DNA from: Rhodospirillaceae bacterium
GTDB taxonomy: Bacteria > Pseudomonadota > Alphaproteobacteria > GCA-2731375
Direction of reading: 5' to 3'
DNA length: 64,000 nucleotides
NCBI GenBank assembly: GCA_018660265.1
Contig: JABJKS010000045.1
Span: 1 to 64,000, forward strand
Shown: positions 1-16,189 of the stretch, in pieces
Layout: each line of letters starts with the position of its first letter
Position numbering within the stretch: the stretch's first letter is position 1
Notes under the pieces: generated by a model
Database searches by the model: none
Told to the model about the DNA's origin: nothing
Seen by the model: the letters and a program-made list of their open reading frames with translations, nothing else
Position numbers and translations under genes: made by a program

Positions 1-119
1 ATATCGAGATGTCGGTTGAGCTGATCGCGCCCATCGCCATGGACGAAGGCCTGCGCTTCGCGATCCGCGAAGGTGGCCGTACGGTCGGTGCCGGCGTCGT
101 TGCCGCCATCGATGAATAG
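1..119 (+). CDS. tuf: Elongation factor Tu, 3' end of first copy (partial)
   Basis: Only the last 38 codons are in the window, in the frame that starts at base 3 and ends at the TAG at 117-119. EF-Tu is the GTPase that carries aminoacyl-tRNA to the ribosome, and this piece is the end of its beta-barrel domain 3. Bases 1-116 are identical to 17262-17377 of the complete tuf gene further on. The two copies differ at the stop codon (TAG here, TAA there) and diverge after it. Two tuf genes, one before tRNA-Trp-secE-nusG and one in the str operon, are common in proteobacteria. Confidence 0.97.
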   Translation, partial: IEMSVELIAPIAMDEGLRFAIREGGRTVGAGVVAAIDE

Positions 120-128
120 GACAAAATT

Positions 129-204
129 AGGAGTGTAGCTCAATTGGCAGAGCACCGGTCTCCAAAACCGGGGGTTGTGGGTTCGAGTCCCTCCACTCCT
201 GCCA
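129..204 (+). tRNA. trnW: tRNA-Trp (anticodon CCA)
   Basis: A 76-nt cloverleaf with encoded CCA end. The acceptor stem AGGAGTG (129-135) pairs with CACTCCT (194-200), followed by discriminator G and CCA. The anticodon stem CCGGT/ACCGG encloses the loop CTCCAAA with anticodon CCA at 162-164, and the T-arm contains GTTCGAGTCC. It lies between tuf and secE, its usual place in proteobacteria, and is probably cotranscribed with tuf and processed out. Confidence 0.97.
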
Positions 205-280
205 GCGAAATAGAGCAGCAGTCATCAGTAGATAGAATTTGGCAATCGTAGTGAGCCGAAAGATTTAGGCGGAAGAAACA

Positions 281-478
281 ATGGCAAAGGCAAATCCAGC
301 GGAATTTGTCAGACAGGTACGCCAGGAGACCACAAAGGTCACTTGGCCGTCACGTAAGGAAACAGGGCTGACAACAGCCATGGTCTTTGTCATGGCTGCC
401 TTGGCTGCGATTTTCTTCCTCCTCGCCGATAAACTAATAACCTTTGGCGTGGAATTGCTCCTCGGCCTGGGAGGCTGA
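281..478 (+). CDS. secE: Preprotein translocase subunit SecE
   Basis: A 65-residue single-span SecE of the short alphaproteobacterial form. SecE clamps the SecY channel in the inner membrane. The N-terminal amphipathic part carries the conserved VRQETTKVTWPSRKET stretch (residues 13-28), followed by one transmembrane helix (about 33-58). A purine-rich GGCGGAAG lies just upstream of the ATG. nusG starts 4 bases after the stop, so the two genes are cotranscribed. Confidence 0.97.
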   Translation: MAKANPAEFVRQVRQETTKVTWPSRKETGLTTAMVFVMAALAAIFFLLADKLITFGVELLLGLGG

Positions 479-482
479 ATAA

Positions 483-1013
483 ATGGCGGCGCGTTGGTAC
501 ATCGTTCATGTCTATTCCGGCTTTGAAGCCAAAGTCGCGGCCTCGGTGCGTGAGCAGGCCGAATTGCAGGGCCTAGACGACGATATTCTGGAGATCATGG
601 TGCCGACAGAGGAAGTGGTGCAAATGCGCCGCGGCCAGAAAGTCAGTGCCGAGCGGAAGTTCTTCCCAGGCTATATGCTGGTCCAGATGGAGCTGTCCGA
701 TGAAGCCTATCACCTGATCAAGGACACGCCGAAAGTGACCGGCTTTCTGGGTACGGGCGGCAAACCTTCGCCGATCCGGGATTCGGAGGCGCAACGTGTC
801 ATGCGTCAGGTTCAGGAAGGCATCGAACGGCCAAAACCATCCATCACCTTCGAGGTGGGCGAGCAGGTCCGGGTTTCCGACGGACCGTTTGCTTCCTTCA
901 ACGGATTGGTGGAAGAAGTTGATGAAGAACGGGCGCGCCTGAAAGTCTCGGTTTCGATCTTTGGCCGGGCAACGCCTGTTGAATTGGAATACGGCCAGGT
1001 CGAAAAAACCTGA
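483..1013 (+). CDS. nusG: Transcription termination/antitermination factor NusG
   Basis: 176 residues, the normal length. The N-terminal NGN domain begins with [15 protein letters not shown] and contains [10 protein letters not shown]. The C-terminal KOW domain contains [13 protein letters not shown] (about 124-136). NusG binds RNA polymerase, suppresses pausing, links to Rho and couples transcription to the ribosome through S10. It sits directly after secE, the conserved arrangement. No insertion or truncation is seen. Confidence 0.98.
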   Translation: MAARWYIVHVYSGFEAKVAASVREQAELQGLDDDILEIMVPTEEVVQMRRGQKVSAERKFFPGYMLVQMELSDEAYHLIKDTPKVTGFLGTGGKPSPIRDSEAQRVMRQVQEGIERPKPSITFEVGEQVRVSDGPFASFNGLVEEVDEERARLKVSVSIFGRATPVELEYGQVEKT

Positions 1014-1224
1014 CCTGGAGCAATTTTCAATTTATGGGTCATTTGTGCGACCGGTAAATTGGTTCAATTGCACCGCCTTAAGAAATTGAGTGCATTTTCT
1101 TCAAATGTCCTCTAGAAGATTTTTTCCGTGTGGGAGGCCCGCCATGGCCGTACCACGCACCCTTCGATGACCGGCTCGCGTTCTTTCATGCGGACGGCAT
1201 CAATAGAGATAGAAGGACAGATCA
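1014..1224. other. nusG-rplK spacer with imperfect AT-rich inverted repeat
   Basis: A 211-base gap without a convincing gene. It contains GAGCAATTTTCAAT (1018-1031) and TTGGTTCAATTGC (1059-1071), which are imperfect inverted copies of each other. The same pair of sequences occurs after rplA, and the first is repeated at 52192, so this looks like a dispersed intergenic repeat. Short open frames here do not resemble known proteins. The leader nearer rplK may hold an L11/L1 control site, but I cannot define one. Confidence 0.5.
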
Positions 1225-1653
1225 ATGGCAAAGAAGATCGGCGGGTACATCCGTCTGCAAATCCCGGCTGGACAAGCCAACCCTTCACCACCCGTGGGCC
1301 CCGCATTGGGCCAGCAGGGCGTGAACATCATGGAATTCTGCAAAGCGTTCAACGCGGATACCCAAAGCCTCGAAGGCGGCATGCCGATCCCTGTTGTGAT
1401 CACTGTGTATGCCGATAAAACCTTCAGCTTCATCACCAAAACACCGCCTGCCAGCTTTTTTATCAAGAAAGCTGCCAAGCTGCCCAAGGGTTCGACCGCG
1501 CCGGGACGTGAAGTTGCCGGTTCGATCACCATGGCCCAGGTACGCGATATCGCAGAGCAGAAGATGGTTGATTTGAATGCCAACGATCTGGATCAGGCCA
1601 GCAAGATGATTGCCGGTTCGGCCCGGTCCATGGGTATCGAGGTGAAGGGATAA
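1225..1653 (+). CDS. rplK: 50S ribosomal protein L11
   Basis: 142 residues. L11 forms the base of the GTPase-associated stalk with 23S rRNA. The N-terminal domain starts [20 protein letters not shown] and continues with [19 protein letters not shown], the proline-rich thiostrepton-binding face. The C-terminal RNA-binding domain ends [23 protein letters not shown] upstream provides the ribosome-binding site. rplA follows after 4 bases. Confidence 0.98.
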   Translation: MAKKIGGYIRLQIPAGQANPSPPVGPALGQQGVNIMEFCKAFNADTQSLEGGMPIPVVITVYADKTFSFITKTPPASFFIKKAAKLPKGSTAPGREVAGSITMAQVRDIAEQKMVDLNANDLDQASKMIAGSARSMGIEVKG

Positions 1654-1657
1654 TCTG

Positions 1658-2353
1658 ATGGCAAAAGACACAAAACGTACCAAAGGCGCCCGTGAAGCCA
1701 TTGACCGGAATGCAGAATACGAACTGACCGCAGCTGTAAAGATGGTCAAAGACGCGGCCACGGCCAAATTTGATGAAACCATCGAAGTTGCCATGAGCCT
1801 GAACGTCGATCCCCGCCATGCGGACCAGATGGTGCGCGGCGTTGTGCAGCTGCCGAACGGCACGGGCAAGAACGTGCGTGTCGCGGTTTTTGCCAAGGAT
1901 GCCAAGGCTGATGAGGCCCGCGCCGCAGGTGCTGATCTTGTTGGTGCGGAGGATCTGGCGGAAAAAATCCAGGCCGGCGAGATGGACTTCGACCGTTGCA
2001 TTGCAACCCCGGACATGATGGCCGTTGTCGGTCGTCTGGGTAAGGTTCTTGGCCCCCGCGGTCTGATGCCGAACCCGAAACTCGGTACGGTTACGCCGGA
2101 TGTGGCCGGTGCGATCGCCGCACAAAAGGGCGGTCAGGTGGAATTCCGGGTGGAAAAAGCCGGTGTGATCCATGCCGGTGTGGGCAAAGCAAGTTTTGCC
2201 GAAGACGCCCTGGAAGCCAACGTGAGTGCTTTTATCAATGCTGTCTTGCGGGCCAAGCCGGCGGGTGCCAAAGGTACATTCGTCAAGAAAGTCGCCGTCA
2301 GCTCAACTATGGGCCCAGGCGTCAAAGTCGATGTCGGTACGGTTTCTTCATAA
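1658..2353 (+). CDS. rplA: 50S ribosomal protein L1
   Basis: 231 residues, standard length. L1 forms the mobile stalk at the E site and in many bacteria represses its own rplKA message. The family signature is seen as [20 protein letters not shown] (about 126-145). It follows rplK by 4 bases, so the two form one translational unit. The next gene is almost 500 bases away. Confidence 0.98.
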   Translation: MAKDTKRTKGAREAIDRNAEYELTAAVKMVKDAATAKFDETIEVAMSLNVDPRHADQMVRGVVQLPNGTGKNVRVAVFAKDAKADEARAAGADLVGAEDLAEKIQAGEMDFDRCIATPDMMAVVGRLGKVLGPRGLMPNPKLGTVTPDVAGAIAAQKGGQVEFRVEKAGVIHAGVGKASFAEDALEANVSAFINAVLRAKPAGAKGTFVKKVAVSSTMGPGVKVDVGTVSS

Positions 2354-2599
2354 GCCGTCCACATCGTTTGCGAATTTGTTGAGTAGAGTTTAAGCGCAAT
2401 TTTCAAATAATTGAGACCGCTTTGGCGATCCAAGTTGTTGGTTCAATTGCTCTATTGTTAAGAATTCGAGCATGTTTCATGAAGACATGCTCAACGAGGT
2501 TGGCCGCCAGGCATATCGTTTTGGCGGCCCAACGCCGGAAAGCGGCGGCGGTTTGTGCCAATGCTTTCCACCTGTCCGAGACTGCAGGCACCAATCGTC
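2354..2599. repeat. rplA-rplJ spacer, upstream half: AT-rich repeat and hairpins
   Basis: No gene is supported. It carries a second copy of the dispersed repeat: GCAATTTTCAA (2396-2406) and TTGGTTCAATTGC (2438-2450). Two 8-bp-stem hairpins follow: GAGCATGT (2468-2475) with ACATGCTC (2485-2492), and GGCCGCCA (2502-2509) with TGGCGGCC (2522-2529). Neither has a U-tract, so they look more like folded-leader or processing elements than terminators. Confidence 0.5.
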
Positions 2600-2850
2600 C
2601 ATGGTTCAATCCAGAGGCGGTCGGCCTAAGGGGCCTAGCGATAGGGCCACCTGTATAGACGGGGGTAGAGGCGGATTTTTACAGGCCATTTTGGTGGCCC
2701 TGTGGAGCCAGTTCGAACCCTGGGGCAGGCAAACCGGATCGTTAAGACGCGGTGCCAGTGTTGTGCCGGCAAAACGTCAAAATGGTTCAGATAGCAACCG
2801 GTCATGGGCGGAAAGGTATCCGTACATGGCCACCGTTAGGGAGCGACAAA
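2600..2850 (+). promoter_or_regulatory. Candidate L10 (rplJ) leader RNA
   Basis: In many bacteria the L10-(L12)4 complex binds an mRNA leader before rplJ and represses rplJL. Here a long untranslated stretch precedes rplJ and is rich in pairing segments, for example an imperfect hairpin with loop TTTTGG at 2681-2703, and the GACGGGGGTAGAGG stretch at 2658-2671. Position and size fit an L10 leader. I did not verify the specific consensus fold, so the assignment rests mainly on context. Confidence 0.45.
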
Positions 2851-3369
2851 GTGGACCGAGCGCAAAAGCGTGAGGCGGTGTCAGAGCTGAATGAAGTGTT
2901 TTCCAACACCTCATCGGTTGTGGTCACCCACTACAGCGGCTTGAACGTGGCTGAGATCAGTGATCTTCGGCGACAAATGCGGGCGGCTGGCGCTACTTTT
3001 AAGGTCACCAAAAACCGGCTGACCAAGATTGCCCTTGATGGAACCCAATATGCCCCGATCAGCGATCTTTTTGCTGGGCCGACGGCGATCGCCTATTCAG
3101 ACGATCCGGTCGCACCAGCTAAGGTAGCTGTCGATTTTGCCAAAAAGAACGAAAAGTTGATCGTTCTTGGCGGTGCCATGGGCGACAGTCAGTTGGATGT
3201 TGCGGGTGTCAAAGCCCTCGCTTCCCTGCCGTCCCTGGATGAATTGAGGGGTAAAATCGTCGGGCTGTTGCAAGCCCCCGCGACCAAGCTGGCTGGTGTT
3301 ATTCAGGCACCAGCTTCGCAATTGGCCCGGGTGCTTTCAGCCCAGGGTTCCAAAGATGAGGCGGCTTGA
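2851..3369 (+). CDS. rplJ: 50S ribosomal protein L10
   Basis: 172 residues from the GTG at 2851, which follows AGGGAG (2838-2843) at good spacing and gives the standard N-terminus [17 protein letters not shown]. An upstream ATG at 2752 would add 33 residues unlike any L10, so I reject it. L10 anchors the L7/L12 dimers to the ribosome. Typical features are [18 protein letters not shown] and [12 protein letters not shown] near the N-terminus, and a C-terminal alpha helix that binds L12. rplL follows after 38 bases. Confidence 0.96.
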   Translation: MDRAQKREAVSELNEVFSNTSSVVVTHYSGLNVAEISDLRRQMRAAGATFKVTKNRLTKIALDGTQYAPISDLFAGPTAIAYSDDPVAPAKVAVDFAKKNEKLIVLGGAMGDSQLDVAGVKALASLPSLDELRGKIVGLLQAPATKLAGVIQAPASQLARVLSAQGSKDEAA

Positions 3370-3407
3370 GCTGTCACAATTTAGGTTCGAACTAGGAGCT
3401 ACGAAAA

Positions 3408-3782
3408 ATGGCTGATTTAGATAAGATTGCAGAAGATCTGTCAGCGTTGACCGTCATTGAGGCGGCTGACCTGGCCAAATTGTTGGAAGAAAAATGGGGC
3501 GTCTCTGCGGCTGCCCCGGTTGCAATGGCGGCGGCGGCACCAGCCGACGGCGGCGGCGCGGCGGAAGAGAAGACGGAATTTGATGTTATCCTGGCCTCAT
3601 TCGGCGAGAAAAAGATCAACGTCATTAAGGAAATCCGGGCGATCACCGGTCTTGGCCTGAAAGAAGCCAAGGATTTGGTCGAATCCGCACCGAAAGAGAT
3701 CAAGGAAGGCGTCGCGAAAGACGAGGCCGACAAGATCAAGGAACAGCTCGAAGGCGCAGGCGCGACCGTCGAGATCAAATAA
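3408..3782 (+). CDS. rplL: 50S ribosomal protein L7/L12
   Basis: 124 residues. The N-terminal dimerisation helix is followed by an Ala/Gly-rich hinge (about 37-52, [14 protein letters not shown]) and a C-terminal factor-binding domain with [19 protein letters not shown]7/L12 recruits and activates translational GTPases. AGGAG ahead of the ATG is a strong ribosome-binding site, as expected for the multicopy stalk protein. A large hairpin follows the stop. Confidence 0.98.
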   Translation: MADLDKIAEDLSALTVIEAADLAKLLEEKWGVSAAAPVAMAAAAPADGGGAAEEKTEFDVILASFGEKKINVIKEIRAITGLGLKEAKDLVESAPKEIKEGVAKDEADKIKEQLEGAGATVEIK

Positions 3783-3804
3783 CGTTCCATTCCTTTTCGC
3801 TGTA

Positions 3805-3848
3805 CCGGTCGGTTGATGGCGCGCCTCGGCGCTGCATCAACCGACCGG
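3805..3848 (+). promoter_or_regulatory. Hairpin between rplL and rpoB (attenuator or processing site)
   Basis: CCGGTCGGTTGATG (3805-3818) is perfectly complementary to CATCAACCGACCGG (3835-3848), giving a 14-bp stem with a 16-nt GC-rich loop. No U-run follows, so it is not a simple intrinsic terminator. In E. coli the same gap holds a partial attenuator and an RNase III site that set the L12:beta ratio. An equivalent role here is an inference from position. Confidence 0.6.
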
Positions 3849-4229
3849 ACAGGGATCAGAGAAGTTATCTGGTTTGGCGCTGCAATTGGTTGTTTCGTTT
3901 GTTTATATTGACTTACCAGAATTATTCGTTATCAACTCATTCGTTAGTGTCTGAGAAATTTTTAACGGGAGAAAAGCTGGCGGACCTCTATGGTGGTCGC
4001 GCCCGTTTTCGCGTGGATTTACCGATTGACCTATCTCTTTGAATTTATTGCTTGAATTCAACTCCGCAGGGCGTGAATACGTGACGCCATGTAGGGGCAA
4101 GGGTAGGCAGATCGGCAAGTTCAACAATGATCCCGAATGGTCATCGCTCTCCGTCGGAGGGCGCAATGGTGCAACGGACGTTCAGGGACAGTTCCTGGGG
4201 ACGCCGCGGCAGAAGCATGAGGAAGACGC
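3849..4229. other. rplL-rpoB spacer, remainder
   Basis: About 380 bases without a supported gene. One weak promoter-like pair is TTGACT with TATCAA 16 bases downstream, near 3909-3936. A purine-rich AGCATGAGGAAG lies just before the rpoB ATG and supplies the ribosome-binding site. Short open frames here have no recognisable product. Confidence 0.4.
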
Positions 4230-7200
4230 ATGTCACTGACATTTACCGGTCGTAAACGCATCCGCAAATCATTTGGACGTATCGCAGAAGTTGCCGCGAT
4301 GCCGAATTTGATCGAAGTGCAGAAAAGCTCGTACGACAAATTCCTGCTGGCCGATATTCCGGTCGAAGAGCGGGGTGACACCGGCATGAACGGCGTCTTC
4401 CAATCGGTTTTCCCGATCAAGGATTTCGCCGAGACGGCGGAGCTTCATTATGTGAAGTTCAATCTGGAAGACCCGAAACACGATGTGGAGGAATGCCAGC
4501 AACGTGGCATGACCTATGCCGCTCCGTTGAAGGTCACCTTGCACCTGATCGTATTTGAGGTGGATGAGGATACCCAAGCCAGGTCCGTACTGGATATCAA
4601 GGAGCAGGAAGTCTACATGGGCGACATGCCCATGATGACGAATAACGGCACCTTCGTTATCAACGGCACGGAACGGGTGATCGTCAGCCAGATGCATCGT
4701 TCGCCGGGCGTCTTTTTCGATCACGATAAGGGCAAGACCCATTCTTCGGGCAAATTGCTGTTCGCGGCTCGTATCATTCCCTATCGTGGTTCCTGGCTGG
4801 ATTTCGAATTCGATGCCAAGGATATCGTCTTTGTCCGCATTGACCGCCGGCGGAAATTGCCGGTCACGACCCTGTTGCAGGGCATCGGCTTGAGCGCCGA
4901 GGAAATTCTGAGCTATTTCTACCGCACCGTTGACTACAAATTCGATGCCAAAAAGGGCGGCTGGCGCACACCATTTGACGCCGAGCGGCTGCGCGGCCTG
5001 CGTGCGATGCGCGACTTGATTAATGCCAAAAACGGCGATGTCATGGTTGAGGCGGGAGAGAAAATTACGCCCCGCAAAACCCGCAAGCTGGTTGAAGACG
5101 GCGTCAAGGAATTGCTGGTCACGGACGAAGACCTGGTGGCCCGTTATGTGGCCGTCGATCTGGTCGACGAAAAAACCGGTCTGGTCCTGGCGGAAGCGGG
5201 CGAAGAATTGACGGAGGAATTGGTCACGTCCCTACGGGAGGCTAAGGTGACCTTGATTCCGACCCTGGACATCGACCATGTGACTGTCGGTGCCTATATT
5301 CGCAACACTTTGACGGCGGACAAGAACTCCTCACGGGAACAGGCGCTGATTGATATTTACCGGGTGATGCGTCCCGGTGAGCCGCCAACGGTGGAAGCGG
5401 CCCAGAACCTGTTTAATTCCATGTTCTTTGATTCCGAGCGTTATGATCTGTCCTCCGTGGGCCGGGTAAAGTTGAATGCCCGCCTGGGCCTGGATGCCGA
5501 AGATACGGTGCGGGTGCTGCGCATCGAAGATATCATGGCGGTGGTCAAGACCCTGGTGGACCTGAAAGATGGCCGTGGCGATATCGATGATATCGATCAT
5601 CTGGGCAATCGCCGGGTCCGCTCGGTCGGTGAGTTGATGGAGAACCAATACCGTATCGGTCTGCTGCGCATGGAGCGGGCGATCCGGGAGCGGATGAGCT
5701 CTGTCGAGATCGACAGCGTCATGCCTCATGATTTGATCAATGCCAAGCCGGCTGCGGCGGCGGTGCGGGAATTCTTCGGCTCCTCACAGCTTAGTCAGTT
5801 TATGGATCAGACCAATCCATTGTCTGAAATCACCCATAAGCGTCGCCTGTCGGCCCTTGGGCCGGGTGGCCTGACGCGAGAGCGGGCCGGCTTTGAGGTG
5901 CGCGATGTGCATCCCACCCATTACGGTCGGATTTGCCCCATTGAAACACCTGAAGGGCCCAATATCGGCCTGATCAATTCCTTGGCGACATTTGCCCGCA
6001 TCAATCGTTACGGTTTCATCGAAACGCCGTATCGTAAAGTAACCGGCGGCCGTGTCGGGGAAGAGGTGCTGTATCTCTCCGCAATGGAAGAAGGCAAGTA
6101 CACCATTGCCCAGGCCAATGCGGAGTTGGACAAAAAAGGCAAATTCGTTGCCGATCTGATTTCCTGTCGGGTTGGTGACGATTTCCAGATGACGGCACCG
6201 GAAAACATCGAATACATGGATGTTTCGCCGAAACAGCTGGTCTCTGTCGCTGCGGCATTGATCCCGTTCCTGGAAAACGATGACGCCAACCGGGCTTTGA
6301 TGGGCTCCAACATGCAACGCCAGGCCGTGCCTCTGTTGCAGGCCGAAGCGCCCTTGGTGGGCACCGGTATGGAATCCGTTGTGGCGCGTGACTCTGGTGT
6401 TTCCATTGTTGCCCGGCGCACCGGCGTCGTCGATCAGATCGATGCCACGCGTATCGTTATCCGGGCCTCGGAAGAGACGGATTTGTCGGTCAGCGGCGTG
6501 GATATCTACAATCTGTTGAAGTTCCAGCGTTCGAACCAGAACACCTGTATCAACCAACGGCCCTTGGTGAAGGTTGGTGATGAAGTAACCGGCGGTGATA
6601 TCATTGCCGATGGCCCCTCGACAGAGCTGGGTGAATTGGCTTTGGGCCGAAATGTCCTGGTCGCCTTCATGCCGTGGATGGGCTACAACTTTGAAGATTC
6701 CATCCTGATCTCCGAACGTATCGTGCGCGATGACGTCTTCACCTCGATCCATATTGAGGAATTTGAAGTCATGGCCCGTGATACCAAATTGGGGCCGGAG
6801 GAAATTACCCGGGATATTCCCAACGTGGGTGAAGAGGCCCTGCGTAATCTGGACGAGGCGGGCATTGTCTATATCGGTGCGGAAGTGCACCCGGGCGACA
6901 TTTTGTGCGGCAAGATCACCCCGAAGGGGGAAAGCCCGATTACGCCGGAAGAAAAGCTGCTGCGGGCTATCTTTGGTGAAAAAGCCTCCGATGTGCGGGA
7001 TACTTCGTTGAAGCTGCCGCCTGGTGTGTCGGGTACTGTCGTCGAGGTGCGGGTATTCTCACGCCACGGTGTGGACAAGGACGAACGCGCCCTGGCGATT
7101 GAGCGGGACGAGATTGAACGTCTGGCCAAGGATCGCGACGACGAAATGGAAATTCTGGAGCGTAATACCTATGCGCGCCTGCATGAATACCTGATGGGCA

Positions 7201-8330
7201 AGACAGCGTCGGGCGGTCCCAAGGGCCTGAAGGCAGATACCCGCATCACGGAAGCGGTGTTGTCAGACATGAGCCGTGGGCAATGGTGGCAGATTACCCT
7301 ATCGAACCAAAAGGCCATGGATGAAATTGAGCAGTTGAACAAGCAGTTTGATCTGGCCCGCAAGGAGCTTGAAGACCGCTTCGATAACAAGCTTGATAAA
7401 TTGCAGCGTGGCGATGAATTGTTGCCGGGCGTGATGAAGATGGCGAAAGTCTTCGTGGCGGTGAAACGCAAATTGCAGCCGGGCGATAAGATGGCCGGGC
7501 GTCACGGCAACAAGGGCGTGATTTCCAACATCGTTCCGATCGAGGATATGCCTTATCTGGCTGACGGCACCAATGTGGACATTGTCCTCAATCCTCTGGG
7601 TGTGCCCAGCCGGATGAACGTGGGCCAGATCCTGGAGACCCATCTAGGCTGGGCCTCTGCCGGACTGGGCATCCAAATTGGCGATATGGTTGACAATATT
7701 CGCCGCGGTAACAAGTCGGATGATCTGAAAAAACATCTGAAGACGGTTTATGGCGATGATCAGTATAAAGACGGCATCGCCGATATGGATGATGACCAGC
7801 TTTTGGAACTGGGCGACAATCTGCGCCGTGGTGTGCCCATGGCCACACCGGTGTTCGATGGTGCCCACGAGGCCGATATCGTGACCATGTTGGGCCATGC
7901 CGGGTTGGATACGTCCGGGCAGGTTACGCTGCATGATGGCCGTACGGGTGAAGCCTTCGTTCGTAAGGTTACGGTCGGCTACATTTATATGTTGAAACTG
8001 CATCATCTGGTGGACGACAAAATCCATGCTCGTTCCATCGGCCCGTACTCTCTGGTCACCCAGCAACCGTTGGGCGGTAAGGCACAGTTCGGCGGCCAAC
8101 GCTTTGGCGAGATGGAGGTCTGGGCCCTGCAAGCGTACGGCGCAGCCTATACGTTGCAGGAAATGCTGACGGTAAAGTCTGATGACGTGGCCGGTCGTAC
8201 AAAGGTCTATGAGGCCATTGTGCGCGGTGATGACGCCTTCGAAGCCGGCATTCCGGAATCCTTCAATGTGTTGGTGAAGGAAATGCGCTCACTCTGCCTG
8301 AATGTAGAGCTGTCGCAAAAGAGTAATTAA
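4230..8330 (+). CDS. rpoB: DNA-directed RNA polymerase subunit beta
   Basis: 1366 residues, the usual alphaproteobacterial length. The rifampicin-pocket region [20 protein letters not shown] is near residue 515 and has the sensitive-type Asp, His and Ser residues. The C-terminal part has [15 protein letters not shown] and ends in the conserved [20 protein letters not shown] region that contacts beta-prime. It is cotranscribed with rpoC after a 112-base gap containing a hairpin. Confidence 0.99.
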   Translation: MSLTFTGRKRIRKSFGRIAEVAAMPNLIEVQKSSYDKFLLADIPVEERGDTGMNGVFQSVFPIKDFAETAELHYVKFNLEDPKHDVEECQQRGMTYAAPLKVTLHLIVFEVDEDTQARSVLDIKEQEVYMGDMPMMTNNGTFVINGTERVIVSQMHRSPGVFFDHDKGKTHSSGKLLFAARIIPYRGSWLDFEFDAKDIVFVRIDRRRKLPVTTLLQGIGLSAEEILSYFYRTVDYKFDAKKGGWRTPFDAERLRGLRAMRDLINAKNGDVMVEAGEKITPRKTRKLVEDGVKELLVTDEDLVARYVAVDLVDEKTGLVLAEAGEELTEELVTSLREAKVTLIPTLDIDHVTVGAYIRNTLTADKNSSREQALIDIYRVMRPGEPPTVEAAQNLFNSMFFDSERYDLSSVGRVKLNARLGLDAEDTVRVLRIEDIMAVVKTLVDLKDGRGDIDDIDHLGNRRVRSVGELMENQYRIGLLRMERAIRERMSSVEIDSVMPHDLINAKPAAAAVREFFGSSQLSQFMDQTNPLSEITHKRRLSALGPGGLTRERAGFEVRDVHPTHYGRICPIETPEGPNIGLINSLATFARINRYGFIETPYRKVTGGRVGEEVLYLSAMEEGKYTIAQANAELDKKGKFVADLISCRVGDDFQMTAPENIEYMDVSPKQLVSVAAALIPFLENDDANRALMGSNMQRQAVPLLQAEAPLVGTGMESVVARDSGVSIVARRTGVVDQIDATRIVIRASEETDLSVSGVDIYNLLKFQRSNQNTCINQRPLVKVGDEVTGGDIIADGPSTELGELALGRNVLVAFMPWMGYNFEDSILISERIVRDDVFTSIHIEEFEVMARDTKLGPEEITRDIPNVGEEALRNLDEAGIVYIGAEVHPGDILCGKITPKGESPITPEEKLLRAIFGEKASDVRDTSLKLPPGVSGTVVEVRVFSRHGVDKDERALAIERDEIERLAKDRDDEMEILERNTYARLHEYLMGKTASGGPKGLKADTRITEAVLSDMSRGQWWQITLSNQKAMDEIEQLNKQFDLARKELEDRFDNKLDKLQRGDELLPGVMKMAKVFVAVKRKLQPGDKMAGRHGNKGVISNIVPIEDMPYLADGTNVDIVLNPLGVPSRMNVGQILETHLGWASAGLGIQIGDMVDNIRRGNKSDDLKKHLKTVYGDDQYKDGIADMDDDQLLELGDNLRRGVPMATPVFDGAHEADIVTMLGHAGLDTSGQVTLHDGRTGEAFVRKVTVGYIYMLKLHHLVDDKIHARSIGPYSLVTQQPLGGKAQFGGQRFGEMEVWALQAYGAAYTLQEMLTVKSDDVAGRTKVYEAIVRGDDAFEAGIPESFNVLVKEMRSLCLNVELSQKSN

Positions 8331-8335
8331 GTCCT

Positions 8336-8361
8336 GGGGTGGAGAGGCAACCCTCCACCCC
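8336..8361 (+). promoter_or_regulatory. Hairpin between rpoB and rpoC
   Basis: GGGGTGGAG (8336-8344) pairs with CTCCACCCC (8353-8361) around an 8-nt loop. The following sequence GGTATTTGG lacks a proper U-tract, so full termination is unlikely. It may stabilise the rpoB 3' end or cause pausing. Confidence 0.5.
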
Positions 8362-8442
8362 GGTATTTGGTTGTATTTCGCTCGTTACTATTTGGTTTCA
8401 CAAGGTGGCCTTAGATTGGCCACCGATAATGGGAGATAACCC

Positions 8443-12618
<4,176 letters not shown>

Positions 12619-12644
12619 AAATATCGCCGGAGCCTAAAGAAAAC

Positions 12645-12688
12645 ATGGCCGGTGCCTGCGTAAAGTGGGCACCGGCCATTTATTTGTC
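12645..12688 (+). terminator. Intrinsic terminator after rpoC
   Basis: ATGGCCGGTGCC (12645-12656) pairs perfectly with GGCACCGGCCAT (12668-12679) around an 11-nt loop, followed by TTATTTGTCT. This would end the rpoBC transcript and separates it from the str operon. Confidence 0.85.
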
Positions 12689-12788
12689 TGCCTGTTTGGT
12701 AAAGCGGTCATAAAAATGCGCAAAAAACTGCAAAAAAGCGAATATTGCTGCGCTGCAAAAAAAGCCGTTGATTTGGGTAAAATATCAG

Positions 12789-12817
12789 TTGACGTAGGGG
12801 GGGTGCATACATAGTAT
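12789..12817 (+). promoter_or_regulatory. Candidate sigma70-type promoter of the str operon
   Basis: TTGACG (12789-12794) and TAGTAT (12812-12817) are separated by 17 bases, a good housekeeping-promoter match. It lies between the rpoC terminator and rpsL and would give a leader of roughly 360 nt. The assignment comes from sequence only. Confidence 0.55.
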
Positions 12818-13182
12818 CCGCCAACCAATTAGCGGCAGGTGGTAGCCGGTTTATGCAATGGTTTCGCGCCCAAATATGCGACGTCATTGGCGGTTAAACA
12901 CTGCGGCAGGTATCTAAAGAAGACATCGTCACGGCGGTTGCGTATTTGGGCCGAAAGGTCTGTGCAGAGCCGGTTTTCGTGGCAATTAAATTGGTTGCGC
13001 CAAACCGTGGATACGGGACCTGGTTCGACCAGTATTTTTTGTTTTCTTAACTAAGAATTTTGTGCGTCATGTTGTTCGCAGCTTATCCCGCAGGGCCGTA
13101 AAGGGCTGATTTCAGGGATTTTACAGCGAAGAACGGGGCGGTAATGACAACGACCTAGACACAGGTAGAGGATCGAGCAAGC
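12818..13182 (+). promoter_or_regulatory. Long leader of rpsL with attenuator-like hairpin
   Basis: About 365 bases with no supported gene. CTGGT-TCG-ACCAG at 13020-13032 is followed directly by TATTTTTTGTTTTCTT (13033-13048), a small stem with an excellent U-tract. The flanking ATA (13011-13013) can pair with TAT (13033-13035) to lengthen the stem. It stands before the first gene of the operon, so it could act as an attenuator. GAGGA at 13168-13172 is the rpsL ribosome-binding site. Confidence 0.5.
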
Positions 13183-13554
13183 ATGCCGACGATCAACCAA
13201 CTGATCCGCAATCCGCGGCAAAAGCCGAAAAGCCGCAACAAAGTTCCGGCCCTTGAGGCATGTCCGCAAAAACGCGGCGTTTGCACGCGGGTTTATACGA
13301 CCACGCCAAAGAAGCCTAACTCCGCCCTGCGGAAGGTGGCTCGTGTGCGTTTGACCAACGGTTTTGAGGTCACTTCGTACATTCCAGGTGAAGGTCATAA
13401 CTTGCAGGAACATTCCGTGGTGATGATCCGCGGCGGCCGGGTAAAGGATTTGCCCGGCGTTCGCTATCACATCATTCGCGGCGTCCTTGATACCCAAGGC
13501 GTTAAGGATCGTCGCCAGCGCCGTTCGAAATACGGCGCGAAACGTCCCAAGTAG
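13183..13554 (+). CDS. rpsL: 30S ribosomal protein S12
   Basis: 123 residues, beginning [15 protein letters not shown]12 sits at the decoding centre and helps control accuracy. The streptomycin-relevant stretches [18 protein letters not shown] (near Lys43) and [13 protein letters not shown] (near Lys88) have the wild-type lysines, predicting a sensitive ribosome. First gene of the rpsL-rpsG-fusA-tuf operon. Confidence 0.98.
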   Translation: MPTINQLIRNPRQKPKSRNKVPALEACPQKRGVCTRVYTTTPKKPNSALRKVARVRLTNGFEVTSYIPGEGHNLQEHSVVMIRGGRVKDLPGVRYHIIRGVLDTQGVKDRRQRRSKYGAKRPK

Positions 13555-13578
13555 TGGCCGAAGTAAGGGAAATATAAT

Positions 13579-14049
13579 ATGTCACGTCGGCATCGCGCGG
13601 AAAAACGGGATATTTTACCAGACGCCAAGTTTGGTGATCAGGTCCTGACCAAGTTCATGAACAGCTTGATGGTTCATGGCAAGAAATCCATAGCAGAAGG
13701 TATCCTTTATGGTGCTCTCGACCGGGTCGAGGAAAAGGCACATCAGGATCCGGTGCAGGTTTTTCATCAAGCTCTGGAGAATGTTAAGCCCGCGATTGAG
13801 GTGCGTTCACGCCGGGTCGGTGGTGCAACCTATCAGGTTCCCATTGAAGTGCGGTCGGATCGCAGCCAGGCATTAGCCATTCGTTGGGTGATCTCAGCTG
13901 CGCGCAGCCGGTCGGAAAATACTATGGTGGAGCGCCTTTCGGGCGAATTGCTCGATGCCGCGAACGCCCGTGGCTCATCCGTGAAGAAGCGTGAAGACAC
14001 TCACCGCATGGCGGAGGCCAACCGGGCCTTCTCCCATTATCGCTGGTAA
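13579..14049 (+). CDS. rpsG: 30S ribosomal protein S7
   Basis: 156 residues, the standard length without the E. coli K-12 type extension. S7 nucleates assembly of the 30S head and lies at the E site. Typical motifs are [20 protein letters not shown] at the start and [14 protein letters not shown] in the middle. It follows rpsL by 24 bases. In E. coli S7 represses this operon. I see no defined equivalent site here. Confidence 0.98.
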   Translation: MSRRHRAEKRDILPDAKFGDQVLTKFMNSLMVHGKKSIAEGILYGALDRVEEKAHQDPVQVFHQALENVKPAIEVRSRRVGGATYQVPIEVRSDRSQALAIRWVISAARSRSENTMVERLSGELLDAANARGSSVKKREDTHRMAEANRAFSHYRW

Positions 14050-14095
14050 GCGGTAATTCGGGCAGCACGAGAGCGGCAATAAGGACGATTTGAAG

Positions 14096-16171
<2,076 letters not shown>

Positions 16172-16189
16172 CTGTGAAGGACTAGGCGA

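Noticed and set aside
2700-2740. tRNA gene in the rplJ leader
   Set aside because: A T-arm-like GTTCGAACCC exists but no acceptor, D or anticodon stems can be formed around it.
5784-6890. A 368-codon antisense open frame across rpoB
   Set aside because: It is a shadow of the highly biased rpoB codons, with no known domain and no ribosome-binding site.
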